Positions 25,567 through 34,123 are shown, counted from the stretch's first letter. The stretch: 64,000 bases of DNA from Methanoregula sp. UBA154 (GCA_002502245.1 DAPW01000015.1:124001-188000); one strand, 5' to 3'. The notes: generated from the sequence alone by a model not told the origin. Numbers and translations: made by a program.

Positions 25567-26501
25567 CCCTTGTACCGGTCACCTACAAGGGCGGGATCTA
25601 CCAGCACGACATCATCATCGACCTCATTGAGGACCTGGGCGGGTACATTGTCCAGAAGCACATCATCGCGGCCGAGGTCGTGCTCCAGTGTTTTGTCCCG
25701 AAAGATGATATCGAACAGATCCGCCGGATCGCAAAGCCCCTTTTCGGGGAAGTGACGGACTCGCCGCTCGTTGGCACCGAGATCGCGATCGTTTCGATGA
25801 GCCTCGAGATCCACCACCTGCCCCACCCGTCCTGCGATATCGCGGAGTACGTGCGCCGGATCGGGGCAAAGAGCAACATGGTCAGCCTTGCCCGGGGCCC
25901 CGGGAAGCGGATCGCGGGACTGAATGACGAAGAACGGGACGTGATCAACGAGCACGACATTGCAGTCTACCTGCTCGGGAACTTTGAGACCTGTATCGAG
26001 TACAAGATCCCGACCCTGCGGCGGGGGATCGAGGTGCCGATCATCCTCTGCGGCGGCCCGGACGAGGCGACCCTCCGGCGGATCACCAACCCGCCGGTCG
26101 AGGGGTACGTGGGGAATGTCGGGCGGTTCATGCGCAGGACCAAGGAGTCCGACCAGCTGGAAAAGCTCGATGAAATTGTTGCAGAAATTACCCGGGTTGT
26201 CGAGAAGAAGCGGGACGACATTGCAAAAGACCCGCTCTCGGTTTCCCCTGCACGGCTCATGGACCTGATCCGGGAGAAGGTACCCGATATCAATGAGGTG
26301 ACTTCGCCCACGCCCCTGACGGTGCAGATGCGGGGGCTCCGGGTGAAGCTCCCCTATGACCGGTACGCGGCCCCCCTCCGGGCGATCGAGATCGAGGACG
26401 GGATAACGATCGGGGACATATCAGAGGTCGTCCCCTCGCGGATGCGGGACTATATTCTCGTAAAAATCCTGCCATTCTCCGAGACCAACACGGTGATATA
26501 G
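25563..26501 (+). CDS. mmp7: methanogenesis marker protein 7
   Basis: The 312-aa protein matches the marker 7 family, with MSLEIHHLPHPSCDIAEYV near 80 and a central LGNFETCIEYK block. Mmp7 co-purifies with McrC, Mmp3, Mmp17 and A2, in a complex reported to carry nitrogenase-type iron-sulfur clusters; the scattered cysteines here fit a cluster-binding role but do not prove it. It is the last marker gene of the run; the next gene begins directly at 26502. Confidence 0.93.
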   Translation: MTLVPVTYKGGIYQHDIIIDLIEDLGGYIVQKHIIAAEVVLQCFVPKDDIEQIRRIAKPLFGEVTDSPLVGTEIAIVSMSLEIHHLPHPSCDIAEYVRRIGAKSNMVSLARGPGKRIAGLNDEERDVINEHDIAVYLLGNFETCIEYKIPTLRRGIEVPIILCGGPDEATLRRITNPPVEGYVGNVGRFMRRTKESDQLEKLDEIVAEITRVVEKKRDDIAKDPLSVSPARLMDLIREKVPDINEVTSPTPLTVQMRGLRVKLPYDRYAAPLRAIEIEDGITIGDISEVVPSRMRDYILVKILPFSETNTVI

Positions 26502-27023
26502 ATGGGAAAAAAGGTATCAGCACTCTCAACAAAAGACCAGTTCGAGGAAAAGCTCGCCCGCATCGTTGAAATCGGAGCCGATAAGACCGCGGAAGAATGG
26601 ATGGAGGCGATCGAGGAGGACTATGGGCGCGTGCCGCTCATCTTCAAGCGGATGGGCGAGCGCCCTGAAGTGCTCATCTCCCACCTCCTGTACAAAGGCA
26701 CGGTTGCCCAGACGAGTCCGCTTGACCCGAAGTACGTGGAGCTGATCAGCATGGCAGTCGGCGCAGCCCTCAAGTGCCCGCACTGCACGGGATACCACAT
26801 GCAGGCTGCACTCCGGATGGGGGCCACCCGCGAGGAGATCCTTGAGGTTATCCTGCTGTCCGGCATGATCTCGAACTCATCCGTGCTCGCGAACGCGTAC
26901 CGGATCATTGACGATAAGCTGGAGAAGTGCATACCCTGCGAGTCAAAGGGTGTGGTGCAGGGCGGGACGGCGGAGGTTTCGAAGAAGCAACCGGCCGGTA
27001 AGAAAGGGCTGAGGACGAAATAG
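26502..27023 (+). CDS. carboxymuconolactone decarboxylase/AhpD-like protein
   Basis: The 173-aa protein contains a CMD/AhpD fold with the redox motif CPHCTGYH: Cys92, Cys95 and His99. AhpD-like proteins reduce or relay electrons to peroxiredoxins. The C-terminus carries extra Cys residues (KCIPCES) and a basic tail. The ATG follows the mmp7 stop with no gap, so it is probably co-transcribed with the MCR-activation genes. A thiol-redox or oxygen-protection role for that machinery is inference. Confidence 0.88.
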   Translation: MGKKVSALSTKDQFEEKLARIVEIGADKTAEEWMEAIEEDYGRVPLIFKRMGERPEVLISHLLYKGTVAQTSPLDPKYVELISMAVGAALKCPHCTGYHMQAALRMGATREEILEVILLSGMISNSSVLANAYRIIDDKLEKCIPCESKGVVQGGTAEVSKKQPAGKKGLRTK

Positions 27024-27050
27024 CATTCAGGTTCATCCTCCCAGTTCTCG

Positions 27051-27058
27051 TTTTTTTT
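27051..27058 (+). terminator. T-run terminator of the MCR-activation operon
   Basis: Eight T at 27051-27058, about 30 bp after the stop of the CMD gene and the last gene on this strand for several kb. Confidence 0.5.
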
Positions 27059-27202
27059 GTGGTTCCGATATTCCAGTCACGGTTTTTCTTCCTGCATTCA
27101 AGAGGTCATTTCTTCCGGTTCCATCCATTGAACCGCGGCTATGGTAGGAATTCATAAAGGAAAATCTTCAAAACAGGAAATGAGCACAGGCGGGATTGAA
27201 GC

Positions 27203-27231
27203 CACATTGAGCTCAAACAGGGCTCAATGTG
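27203..27231. other. perfect 10-bp inverted repeat
   Basis: CACATTGAGC (27203-27212) and GCTCAATGTG (27222-27231) are exact reverse complements with a 9-nt spacer. The site lies in a 467-bp gene-free stretch (27024-27490). It could be a hairpin in the operon's distal 3' end or a protein-binding site. I see nothing else in this stretch. Confidence 0.6.
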
Positions 27232-27490
27232 ACGCCGGCAACGCACACATCCGGATTCCCCGTCCCTTCAATAACCGGGTGCGTGCTCCCTGATCCCGGT
27301 AATACTCAATACTTTTCTTGCATAAATCCGGCGCCGGCCCTGGTATCATCCGATGGTCCGGGAGTGCCGGCAGATCGGTTTCCGGTCTGGATCAATGGCG
27401 GCCATCTGCTGATTGCGGGTGCATACCTTACAAATCCATGCCATCAACCAACGTTATTATCCTTCACCGGTATTCACAACAGGCCATGGG

Positions 27491-27832
27491 TTATTCAGCA
27501 AACCAGACGTTACACTGCGGACAGCGATCCACGCCGGATGGAACCACAGCAGCGCATTCCGAACAGGAGCAGACCGTGTACAGCGCCGGAAAGAAGCGGA
27601 TCCAGATTGGTCGCAGGATAATCCGGTACAGGCCCAGGATCACGATGCACAGTATCGCGTTGGCAAGCAAACCCAACGGGGAAACTGTGACTATGACTAT
27701 CACGAGGGTAAAAAGGACAGACCAGTCCAGCCAGATGAGCAGATCCGTTGTTGTACATTTTTTGAAAGGGATGGCTGGTGAGGTATTTTTCACCGGCGGT
27801 TCATCTGCCTTCATTCCGGAAGAGGGAGACAT
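27491..27832 (-). CDS. membrane protein with C-terminal zinc ribbon
   Basis: The 113-aa protein has two hydrophobic helices at about 38-58 and 60-78, then a zinc ribbon at the C-terminus, CSCSECAAVV...DRCPQCNVWF. Such small TM-plus-ribbon proteins are common in methanogens and uncharacterised. An in-frame ATG at 27814 is a possible start. The remaining 177 bp up to 28009 hold no supported gene. Confidence 0.65.
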   Translation of the reverse strand: MSPSSGMKADEPPVKNTSPAIPFKKCTTTDLLIWLDWSVLFTLVIVIVTVSPLGLLANAILCIVILGLYRIILRPIWIRFFPALYTVCSCSECAAVVPSGVDRCPQCNVWFAE

Positions 27833-28009
27833 GCGTTCTGATTATTTCGCATTACCAGTACATGAGGGTATTTTTATTGCGGTCCCGGAGTACGGAGATG
27901 CTGTGCCAGTACAGGATACCGGTATATCCGGCCGGGTGAGCTGCGGTCGAAGGTACCGTCCTTGATATCCTCCGTTTGAATGGTGTCTCCGGACGGGTGC
28001 CAGCCGTGG

Positions 28010-29308
28010 TTACTCGATTGAATCCAGGACAGCAATCCAGTCAAAATCGGTGATGCTCTGCGGAGTGAGGGCAAAGTAGGTCGAATTCTTCGTACTCCCC
28101 GACCGGACCGGCAGGTCCGCGAACGCAGACGGGAGTCCCTGTACCCCGTGTGTTGGAATAAACCGCGCCGGCCCGGCGGCAGCCGTCAGCCGTGCTTCAA
28201 GCGTGCCGGGCTCCGGCTGCCCGATGCCGTGGGCTTCCGACACACCCGCTGCCGAGCCGATCACGGCATAACCCGCCCCGAGCCTCGCGCTGAGGTGCGC
28301 CCCCACCGGCCACCACGCGTTGAGCACCGTTCCCAGCTGCCATTCGGTCCTGCCGTGCTTCAGGTGGCTGTTGTGGGCAAAGGCGAACACCTTCCCCCGG
28401 TCCTTCTCGCAGGCCAGGATATAAGCGAGGTTGTCTGCCATCATCGCGTCGCGCATGCCAAGGAGCCGGGCAACGCGCTCGCGGGATTTCCGCGCCACCC
28501 CGGCATGGTAGGTCAGCAGCTGCCGGGCAGCCGTTGCGTACTGGACGGCTTCCCGGTAACGGTCTTCATCGCCCGCCGCAACCAGGCCGGGGCGGCGGAC
28601 CTGCAGTTCGGTGATAAGTTCCTCGGTCTCGATCCGCAATGCCGTCGCGGCCGGGGACAGGCCAACCGATTGTGCCGGGTCCATTGCCGCAGCGGGGTTC
28701 TCCCAGCCGGCATCCTCGCCGATCAGCGGCCCGATGCGCCCGCGGTATTCCTGCCCCGTGGCAGGGTCAGCCGAAGTCAGGTAAGCGAGGGCGAACTCCA
28801 GGAGCTGGCGCGGGCTGTCGCTCTTCATCATCTCGGTCGGGCTGTCGAAGCCGTAGAACCGGAGCTTGACGCGGTGGCCGGGATCGGCGTTGTACTCCCG
28901 CATCCATTCCACCAGTTCGCGGTTGCCCTCGAGCCGGCGAAAACCGTAGCTGAACCCGGTATCCTGCAGCGCATCATACGATGCCGGGCCGCGCCCGGCC
29001 ACGTACTCGTTCACCACCCGCGACCGGGGGAAGCTGCTCTCGATGGCGATCGCCCGGTAGCCATGCGCCTCCACGAGGTGCCGGAAGATCCGGTTGCGGA
29101 GCAGCAGCAGGTCCCTGCTCCCGTGGAGTGCCTCCCCGAAGCCGAGGATCTTCACCCGGTCCCCGATGGAGGCGATGACCCGGTCAAGGGCAGCATTGCA
29201 TGATTCGGACGAATCCGGAGAGAACGAGACTGCTTCGTTCCGTATCCAGTCATCGGGGGTTGTGGAGACCGGCCCTTGACTTCCCTCCAGCAACGTACTT
29301 TTTTTCAT
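28010..29308 (-). CDS. erythromycin esterase-family protein
   Basis: The 432-aa protein carries the EreA/EreB-type hallmark GFGEALHGSRD (Glu and His of the active site, about 56-66) and the downstream AIESSFPRSRVVNEYV block. Characterised relatives hydrolyse the macrolide lactone; most archaeal and environmental members have unknown substrates. There is no signal peptide, so it acts in the cytoplasm. GAGGAAGT precedes the ATG. It is a single-gene unit flanked by repeats. Confidence 0.88.
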   Translation of the reverse strand: MKKSTLLEGSQGPVSTTPDDWIRNEAVSFSPDSSESCNAALDRVIASIGDRVKILGFGEALHGSRDLLLLRNRIFRHLVEAHGYRAIAIESSFPRSRVVNEYVAGRGPASYDALQDTGFSYGFRRLEGNRELVEWMREYNADPGHRVKLRFYGFDSPTEMMKSDSPRQLLEFALAYLTSADPATGQEYRGRIGPLIGEDAGWENPAAAMDPAQSVGLSPAATALRIETEELITELQVRRPGLVAAGDEDRYREAVQYATAARQLLTYHAGVARKSRERVARLLGMRDAMMADNLAYILACEKDRGKVFAFAHNSHLKHGRTEWQLGTVLNAWWPVGAHLSARLGAGYAVIGSAAGVSEAHGIGQPEPGTLEARLTAAAGPARFIPTHGVQGLPSAFADLPVRSGSTKNSTYFALTPQSITDFDWIAVLDSIE

Positions 29309-29371
29309 CAGAACTTCCTCATCATCAGATCATCAGATGCATCTGGTAATTGTCCCCTTTATATTTTTTCT

Positions 29372-29478
29372 GCTTTGTAGAAATCATTCAGATACTGAAG
29401 CCCCCGGGCTTCGCCCCGCCGCCGAAGCGCCCCGGTTGCGATAGTGTTTTATTATCCTTTTTTACAAAAAACTGGTCT
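29372..29478 (+). repeat. dispersed structured repeat, partial copy E
   Basis: This is the left half of the repeat only. It matches copy A: CTTTGTAGAAATCATT, GGGCTTCGCCCCGCCGCCG, GGTTGCGATAGTG, and CCTTTTTTACAAAAAA. It lies upstream of the erythromycin esterase-like gene's start region. Confidence 0.65.
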
Positions 29479-29623
29479 GTAGAAACGCACATGAACGGGC
29501 GTTCGCACCCGAACCATGAAAATCGTATATAATGAGGGTTCCCCGCCTCAGGGCCTCTCCGAGGCACGGCGGGGCAGTTCGGTGTTTTTTTTTAAATATC
29601 AGTATTGATCCGCTGCGGGGGCG

Positions 29624-29643
29624 CCCCGTCGGGGGCGGCGGCA
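29624..29643 (-). repeat. inverted fragment of the dispersed repeat
   Basis: The minus strand reads TGCCGCCGCCCCCGACGGGG, nearly identical to the second hairpin of copy A (284-304). It sits between copies E and B, so 29372-29922 is a compound of repeat pieces in both directions. Confidence 0.5.
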
Positions 29644-29714
29644 CATATCATTATCGGGGGTATGGGGGTATCAACCCCCATCATCGATTCCGGAATTAAA
29701 CGATTTTCATGGGA

Positions 29715-29922
29715 AATCCTTCGCACAATTCTGACGCTCTTGGGGGCTTTGCCCCCGCCGCTGTGGCATCCCCGAATTGCGATAGTGCTGTATTACCTTG
29801 TCAATTTTGAATCAGGACAGTACAGGTAATTCCAAGGCATCGCATGCGCCATGAGCCCCCTACGGGGGCAGCGCTGGCGCAAGGGGGTGATCTCATGTTT
29901 TTAAAAAGAGTTTTCTACCGAG
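29715..29922 (+). repeat. dispersed structured repeat, copy B
   Basis: This full-length copy contains a GGGGGC-TTT-GCCCCC hairpin (29742-29756), TTGCGATAGTGCTGTATTAC, GGCATCGCATGCGCC, a GCCCCC-TAC-GGGGGC hairpin (29855-29869) enclosed by GCGCC...GGCGC, then AAGGGGGTGATCTCATG and TTTTCTACCGAG. The GGGGGTGAT lies at ribosome-site distance from the ATG at 29896, so a short peptide (MFLKRVFYR...) could in principle be made. It lies 3' of the secreted-protein gene at 29993. Confidence 0.75.
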
Positions 29923-29992
29923 CCATTTTTTCAAGCGGTCACGCCCGGCCCTGCCCCCGGCCCTCGCAAGGATTGGGGCCTGACATGGGAGT

Positions 29993-30913
29993 TCACCCGC
30001 GATACCATTTCAGGGCCACAGAAGCACCAGCACAGGCGACAATTCCTGTCAGCACTGGTACAGGGTCAGCAGACGCCGGCGTCTGTGAGGAGGGGCCCGG
30101 CAGCTCCTTCTGCACCGTTGGCTCCGCCCTTTGTGGAACCGCTGTACCGGGGACCGGCACAGCTTCGAGAAGACGTCTCCCTTCAGCCAGTGCAGATTCT
30201 GTCCGGTCGAGCGCCAGACCGATCGAAACAAACTCGAAGGCGGGGGTTGTATTCGCCTTGCCAAGATGCTGTTGCGCCACGTCGATCTGTTCCATGATAA
30301 GGGAAGTGTCGGTCCCGGTCATATTTCTGGTGGCCGCATCGGCCCGAAGGCGGGCGAGTTCTGCGGTCAGGCTGCTGATCCTCTCGCGGCTCATGGTGGT
30401 GTTGAGCACATAGGCACTATGCTGGTACACCGGATCATTGCAGTCCGTGCTGGCAACGTCAAGGATCCGCAGGACCGTCAGGCGTTTCGGCTCCATGACG
30501 GAGGGGGCAGTGCCATACAGGTTGATGTCAAGGGATTCGGTCACGTTCGCGGGCCATGACAGGACATCGCCGCTGATGATGACCCGGGACTTCCTCTCCA
30601 CGGTCTCGTCCTTTTTCACCCCGTTCCGGACAATGTTCCAGGTCCAGACCGGGCTGTCAAGGCCCGAGGTCAGCTCGAGCTGGCTTGTTTCCGGATAGGT
30701 CGTGTTCTCTCTCTCCGGGAAGTCCACGCGGACAGACATCACGACCGCCATGCCAGGTGTCAGGGCACCGGACCCCGCGGTCTCGATGGTCACCGCGGAT
30801 GGCTGGACTTCAAGTTTCGTTTCAGGACAGGCAGCGGATGCTGCCAAGGTAAGGGAGATGCAGAGACAGATCGCCAGCAGCATGATCTTACCGGTACCCG
30901 GTTGTATGGCCAT
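29993..30913 (-). CDS. secreted or surface protein with C-terminal TM
   Basis: The 306-aa protein has a signal peptide (hydrophobic 10-26, AASA-A cleavage region), a beta-rich ectodomain to about 130, an alpha-helical segment of coiled-coil character at about 170-240 (ERISSLTAELARLRADAA), a Pro-rich linker and a C-terminal hydrophobic helix (LTGIVACAGASVAL) ending KWYRG. I recognise no family. It is probably exposed on the cell surface. Confidence 0.75.
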   Translation of the reverse strand: MAIQPGTGKIMLLAICLCISLTLAASAACPETKLEVQPSAVTIETAGSGALTPGMAVVMSVRVDFPERENTTYPETSQLELTSGLDSPVWTWNIVRNGVKKDETVERKSRVIISGDVLSWPANVTESLDINLYGTAPSVMEPKRLTVLRILDVASTDCNDPVYQHSAYVLNTTMSRERISSLTAELARLRADAATRNMTGTDTSLIMEQIDVAQQHLGKANTTPAFEFVSIGLALDRTESALAEGRRLLEAVPVPGTAVPQRAEPTVQKELPGPSSQTPASADPVPVLTGIVACAGASVALKWYRG

Positions 30914-30930
30914 GGATCAATAACATCTCT

Positions 30931-30940
30931 TTTTATAAAA
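30931..30940 (-). promoter_or_regulatory. TATA box of the 30913 gene
   Basis: TTTTATAAAA (palindromic) lies 18-27 bp upstream of the ATG at 30913. Standard spacing puts the transcript start within a few bases of the start codon, i.e. a near-leaderless mRNA. Confidence 0.5.
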
Positions 30941-31038
30941 TGGTGAGGAGTTACCGGGTTAATGGCTTTGCGTTTTGTATCTGGTGTCCAAATGCTCATC
31001 AACATGGGAGGGGTGGGCGCCTCTCCCGTTGAGTGAGT

Positions 31039-31055
31039 GGGGGGTACCTCCCCCC
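31039..31055 (-). terminator. G/C hairpin 3' of the methyltransferase gene
   Basis: GGGGGG-TACCT-CCCCCC forms a very stable stem about 40 bp downstream of the methyltransferase stop (minus strand). No T-run follows, so a terminator is only one option. Confidence 0.35.
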
Positions 31056-31095
31056 CCTCCGGCTTTTCTGGGGAGGGGGCTACCCCCTATCACCT

Positions 31096-31731
31096 TCACA
31101 TTCTCTCGCCCAGCATACAGATCGCCTTGTGGATCCCCCCGAATTTTGCCGCAACGTCAATGGTCTTCAGTGAACGGATATCAAAGTACGGGGATACCAG
31201 GTCCCGGATCTCATCTTCGGATGAAAAATAGAGGATCGTCCCCACCGGCGTTTTCCGGGTCTTGCCCTGCCCGCCGAACTGGGAATCGTCCACGCTGAAG
31301 CAGACGGAAAGGTAGGTTGCGTGCGGGCTGGTCAGCCGTTGGACGTTCCTGATATAGATCGCCCGTTCCTCCGGCATGAGATGATGCAGGAGCTCGTAGT
31401 CATACGCGAAATCGAATGTCCTCTCAAGAGCGTGAAGGTCGCCGAGGAGATCTGCGACGATAAACGTACATCGCATTCCTTTCTCTGCCGCTTTCCCGCG
31501 TGCGATCTGGATCGCTGCCGGGGAACTGTCGACGCCGGTCACTTCAAACCCGTGCCCGGCGAGCCAGACCGCGTAATTGCCGGCCCCGCACCCGAGATCG
31601 ATTGCCCGGCACGGCCGGACCTGGCCGCTCTTTACTAGCTTTACGAGTACCTCTGGAGGCGTCTCGATATTCCACGGGATCTTATCCAGCGGCACCTTCC
31701 GGTAAATTTCATCGATCTCGGCGGTCTGCAT
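31096..31731 (-). CDS. class I SAM-dependent methyltransferase
   Basis: The ~211-aa protein has the class I motif I IDLGCGAGNYAVWLA (about 46-60), an acidic end of strand 2 (VTGVDSS) and motif post-I VADLL. The substrate is not evident; the general look is of TehB/UbiE-like small-molecule methyltransferases. I chose the ATG at 31731 (MQTAEIDEIY), which is preceded by GGGGGAT; the frame continues upstream to 31902 without family support and would overlap the divergent DUF1697 gene. Confidence 0.88.
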   Translation of the reverse strand: MQTAEIDEIYRKVPLDKIPWNIETPPEVLVKLVKSGQVRPCRAIDLGCGAGNYAVWLAGHGFEVTGVDSSPAAIQIARGKAAEKGMRCTFIVADLLGDLHALERTFDFAYDYELLHHLMPEERAIYIRNVQRLTSPHATYLSVCFSVDDSQFGGQGKTRKTPVGTILYFSSEDEIRDLVSPYFDIRSLKTIDVAAKFGGIHKAICMLGERM

Positions 31732-31883
31732 AATCCCCCACGGGAGAGGGATCGGAGCCGGGTCATGATAAAGAATTGCCTGTGAGCTGCCCGAAGGGCA
31801 AACGTTTTTCCTTTGTTTTTTAAAAAAATGATCAGAGCTATGCTTATCTGGTAAGAACCGGCAACTAGAGCAGGGAAAAAGCC

Positions 31884-32399
31884 ATGAATTCCCATATCGC
31901 ATTTCTCCGCGGGATAAATGTCGGCGGCAATACCATGATATCCATGAAAGACCTCGCCGCGATCTGCGCGGATATCGGGTTTGAAAACGTCCGCACCTAT
32001 CTCAACAGCGGGAATGTAATCTTCCAGAGTGCCCTTCCGGAAGCAGTCCTTCAGAAGGAGCTTGAAAAGGCACTTTCAGAAAAAACCGGAAAGGCTATCG
32101 GGGTCGTTCTCCGCGGTGCCGGAGACCTGGAACGTGTAGTCAAAGGCAACCCCTTCCCGGATGCGGTTCCTTCGCAGGTCGGTGTGCTCCTTGTTACGGA
32201 ACCGGTAGTAAAGAATATCCTGGAGGAATTCGTCATCCCGGACAGGGAGAAAGTCGTTCCAGGGAACCGGGAGGTATATGTCCACTACCCGGACGGCATC
32301 GGACGCTCGACACTGAAGTGGCCTCCGTCGCTCAGGGGCGGGACGATGCGGAATATCAATACGCTTACGAAGCTGGCAGGGCTGGCTGCGGAAGGGTAA
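31884..32399 (+). CDS. DUF1697-family protein
   Basis: The 171-aa protein matches the DUF1697 family across its length: the start HIAFLRGINVGGN, then FENVRTYLNSGNVIF, and the closing GGTMRNINTLTKL. The fold is ferredoxin-like, and the function is unknown in all lineages. It is divergent from the methyltransferase gene (about 150 bp between starts) and convergent with thiC across the degenerate repeat array. Confidence 0.9.
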   Translation: MNSHIAFLRGINVGGNTMISMKDLAAICADIGFENVRTYLNSGNVIFQSALPEAVLQKELEKALSEKTGKAIGVVLRGAGDLERVVKGNPFPDAVPSQVGVLLVTEPVVKNILEEFVIPDREKVVPGNREVYVHYPDGIGRSTLKWPPSLRGGTMRNINTLTKLAGLAAEG

Positions 32400-32418
32400 G
32401 CAGTACCCATTCTGATCG

Positions 32419-32810
32419 AAAGAATCGAAGTCTGTTTGAAATTTTCCAGTCAGGGTTTGATTGATCCGGATCAGATTTTCAATCAGGATCGTGATCATGA
32501 TGAAAATTTTTGAATCAAAGTCTGCTCTACATTTTTCAATCAAGGTTTGATGAAAAAATTTCAACCAAGGTCCGGGGATCAAAAGTTAACCACCTGTACA
32601 CTATTGCCCAATATCTCCCCACGACGGAAGGTGGCACTGGGGCACCAGTTTTCAACCAGGGTCTGCTGAAAAATTTTCAATCAGGGTTTGCCTGAAAAAT
32701 AAAAAACAAGGTCTGGTTGAAATTTTTCATTCAAGGTTTGGTTGATCAGCGAACGGTTTTTAATCAGGATCGGGATCGCGATGAAGAATTTCCAGTCAGG
32801 GTCTGGTTGG
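32419..32810. repeat. degenerate short-period repeat array
   Basis: About eleven to twelve copies of a motif close to ATTTTCAATCAGGGTTTG start near 32441, 32474, 32506, 32531, 32558, 32648, 32673, 32699, 32722, 32756 and 32788, spaced 23-34 bp apart, with a unique stretch at 32585-32645. The first four and the last four units share their spacers too (AATCAGGATCG followed by GATCATGATG or GATCGCGATG), showing a higher-order duplication of about 110 bp. The spacers are not unique, so it is not CRISPR. It fills the 434 bp between convergent DUF1697 and thiC. Confidence 0.8.
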
Positions 32811-32833
32811 AAAGAGAAGAGGATGGCACGTGA

Positions 32834-34123
32834 TTATTTTCTCTCCCCTTTGTCCTTTGCCGCAGTCCCGAAGAGCTCGTTCACCATCTTGACTGCGCAC
32901 AGGTCCCCGCACATCGAGCAGGTCTCCGTCTCGCCGTCCCGTTCATGGATCTTCCGGGCATGGTCGCCATACAGAGCGAGCCGGAACTGCTCGTCCCAGT
33001 CAAGCTCGTGCCGGGCCTCGGCCATCTGCACCTCGCGCTCCATCCGCCAGCCCTCGTGCTTCCGGACCGTGTCGCCGACATGGGCCGCGATCTTCGCCAC
33101 CCGCGTGCCCTCCACGATATCAGCAACATCGGGAAGGGCAAGGTGCTCGCTCGGCGAGACCATGCAGAGGAAGTCGGCGCCGTTCAGGCAGGCTGCTGCC
33201 CCGCCGATGGCCGCCACCACGTGGTCGTAGCCCGGTGCGATATCGGTAACAAGGGGACCGAGCAGGTAGAGGGGGGCATGGTCGGTGATCTCTTTGATCA
33301 TCCGCACGTTGTAGCCCACCTGGTTGAGCGGCATGTGGCCCGGCCCCTCGATCATCCGCTGGACGCCAACGGCCTGCGCCCGCTTTGCGAGCGTGCCGAG
33401 TGTCACGTACTCCACGGACTTGGCCAGTTTCTCTGCATCCTGCAGGCAGCCGGGGCGCATCCCGTCCCCAAGGCTGATCGTCACGTCATGCTCCGCAAGG
33501 ATCTCCAGCAGGTAGTCATACTCGGCATAGAGTGGGTTCTCCTCCTCCCGCTTCATCATCATCGCGCAGTGGAACGAGCCCCCCCGGCTCACCACGCCCA
33601 TCAGCCGCTGGTCAGCCCGCAGGGCGGCGAGCGCCTGCCGGTTCACACCACAGTGGAGCGTCAGGAAATCAACGCCCTGTCTGCAGTGCTCCCGGATGAC
33701 CTGGAAGAGCAGGTCGGCGGTCACGTCGCCGGCATTGCCGGCCCGGCGGACTGCCTCGTAGACCGGGACCGTCCCGACCGTGGTGTCGAACCGGAGGATC
33801 TTCTTCCGGATCGCAACGAGGTCGCCGCCGGTGGAGAGGTCCATCAGGGCATCGGCGCCATTCGCGAGCGCAGCTTTCGCCTTCTCCTCCTCGAGCGCGG
33901 GATCGCACCGGCTGCCCGAGGTCCCGATGTTCACGTTGACCTTGACCGTGCAGCCCTCGCCGATGGCACAGCGCCGGTGCTCCCGGGCGGGATTGGCCGG
34001 GACCACGATCCTGCCTTCAGCAACCCGCCGGACAAACCGCTCAGGCTCCATACCTTCCGCCCGTGCCACTCCTTCCAGTTCCCGGGGAACCCCGCTGCAG
34101 CACCTGCGGATGAGCAAATCCAT
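32834..34123 (-). CDS. thiC: phosphomethylpyrimidine synthase ThiC
   Basis: This ~429-aa radical SAM-type enzyme makes HMP phosphate for thiamine from aminoimidazole ribotide. Conserved blocks include NVNIGTS, MDLSTGGD, GSFHCAMM, LGDGMRPGC, EGPGHMPLNQ and YDHVVAAIGG. The C-terminal cluster motif is CSMCGDLC (CX2CX3C), the spacing seen in short archaeal ThiC forms rather than the CX2CX4C of E. coli. ATGs at 34159, 34132 and 34123 are possible; I prefer 34123 (MDLLIRR) because the AATAATAA at about 34147-34154 would serve as a TATA box. There is no THI-box, since the divergent neighbour starts within 36 bp. Confidence 0.94.
   Translation of the reverse strand: MDLLIRRCCSGVPRELEGVARAEGMEPERFVRRVAEGRIVVPANPAREHRRCAIGEGCTVKVNVNIGTSGSRCDPALEEEKAKAALANGADALMDLSTGGDLVAIRKKILRFDTTVGTVPVYEAVRRAGNAGDVTADLLFQVIREHCRQGVDFLTLHCGVNRQALAALRADQRLMGVVSRGGSFHCAMMMKREEENPLYAEYDYLLEILAEHDVTISLGDGMRPGCLQDAEKLAKSVEYVTLGTLAKRAQAVGVQRMIEGPGHMPLNQVGYNVRMIKEITDHAPLYLLGPLVTDIAPGYDHVVAAIGGAAACLNGADFLCMVSPSEHLALPDVADIVEGTRVAKIAAHVGDTVRKHEGWRMEREVQMAEARHELDWDEQFRLALYGDHARKIHERDGETETCSMCGDLCAVKMVNELFGTAAKDKGERK

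Noticed and set aside
28148..29203. 351-codon plus-strand frame opposite the erythromycin esterase-like gene
   Set aside because: It is antisense to a family-supported gene, with low-complexity composition.
32419..32810. CRISPR array
   Set aside because: Units are degenerate, steps vary from 23 to 34 bp, and spacers repeat each other rather than being unique. There are no cas genes in the window.
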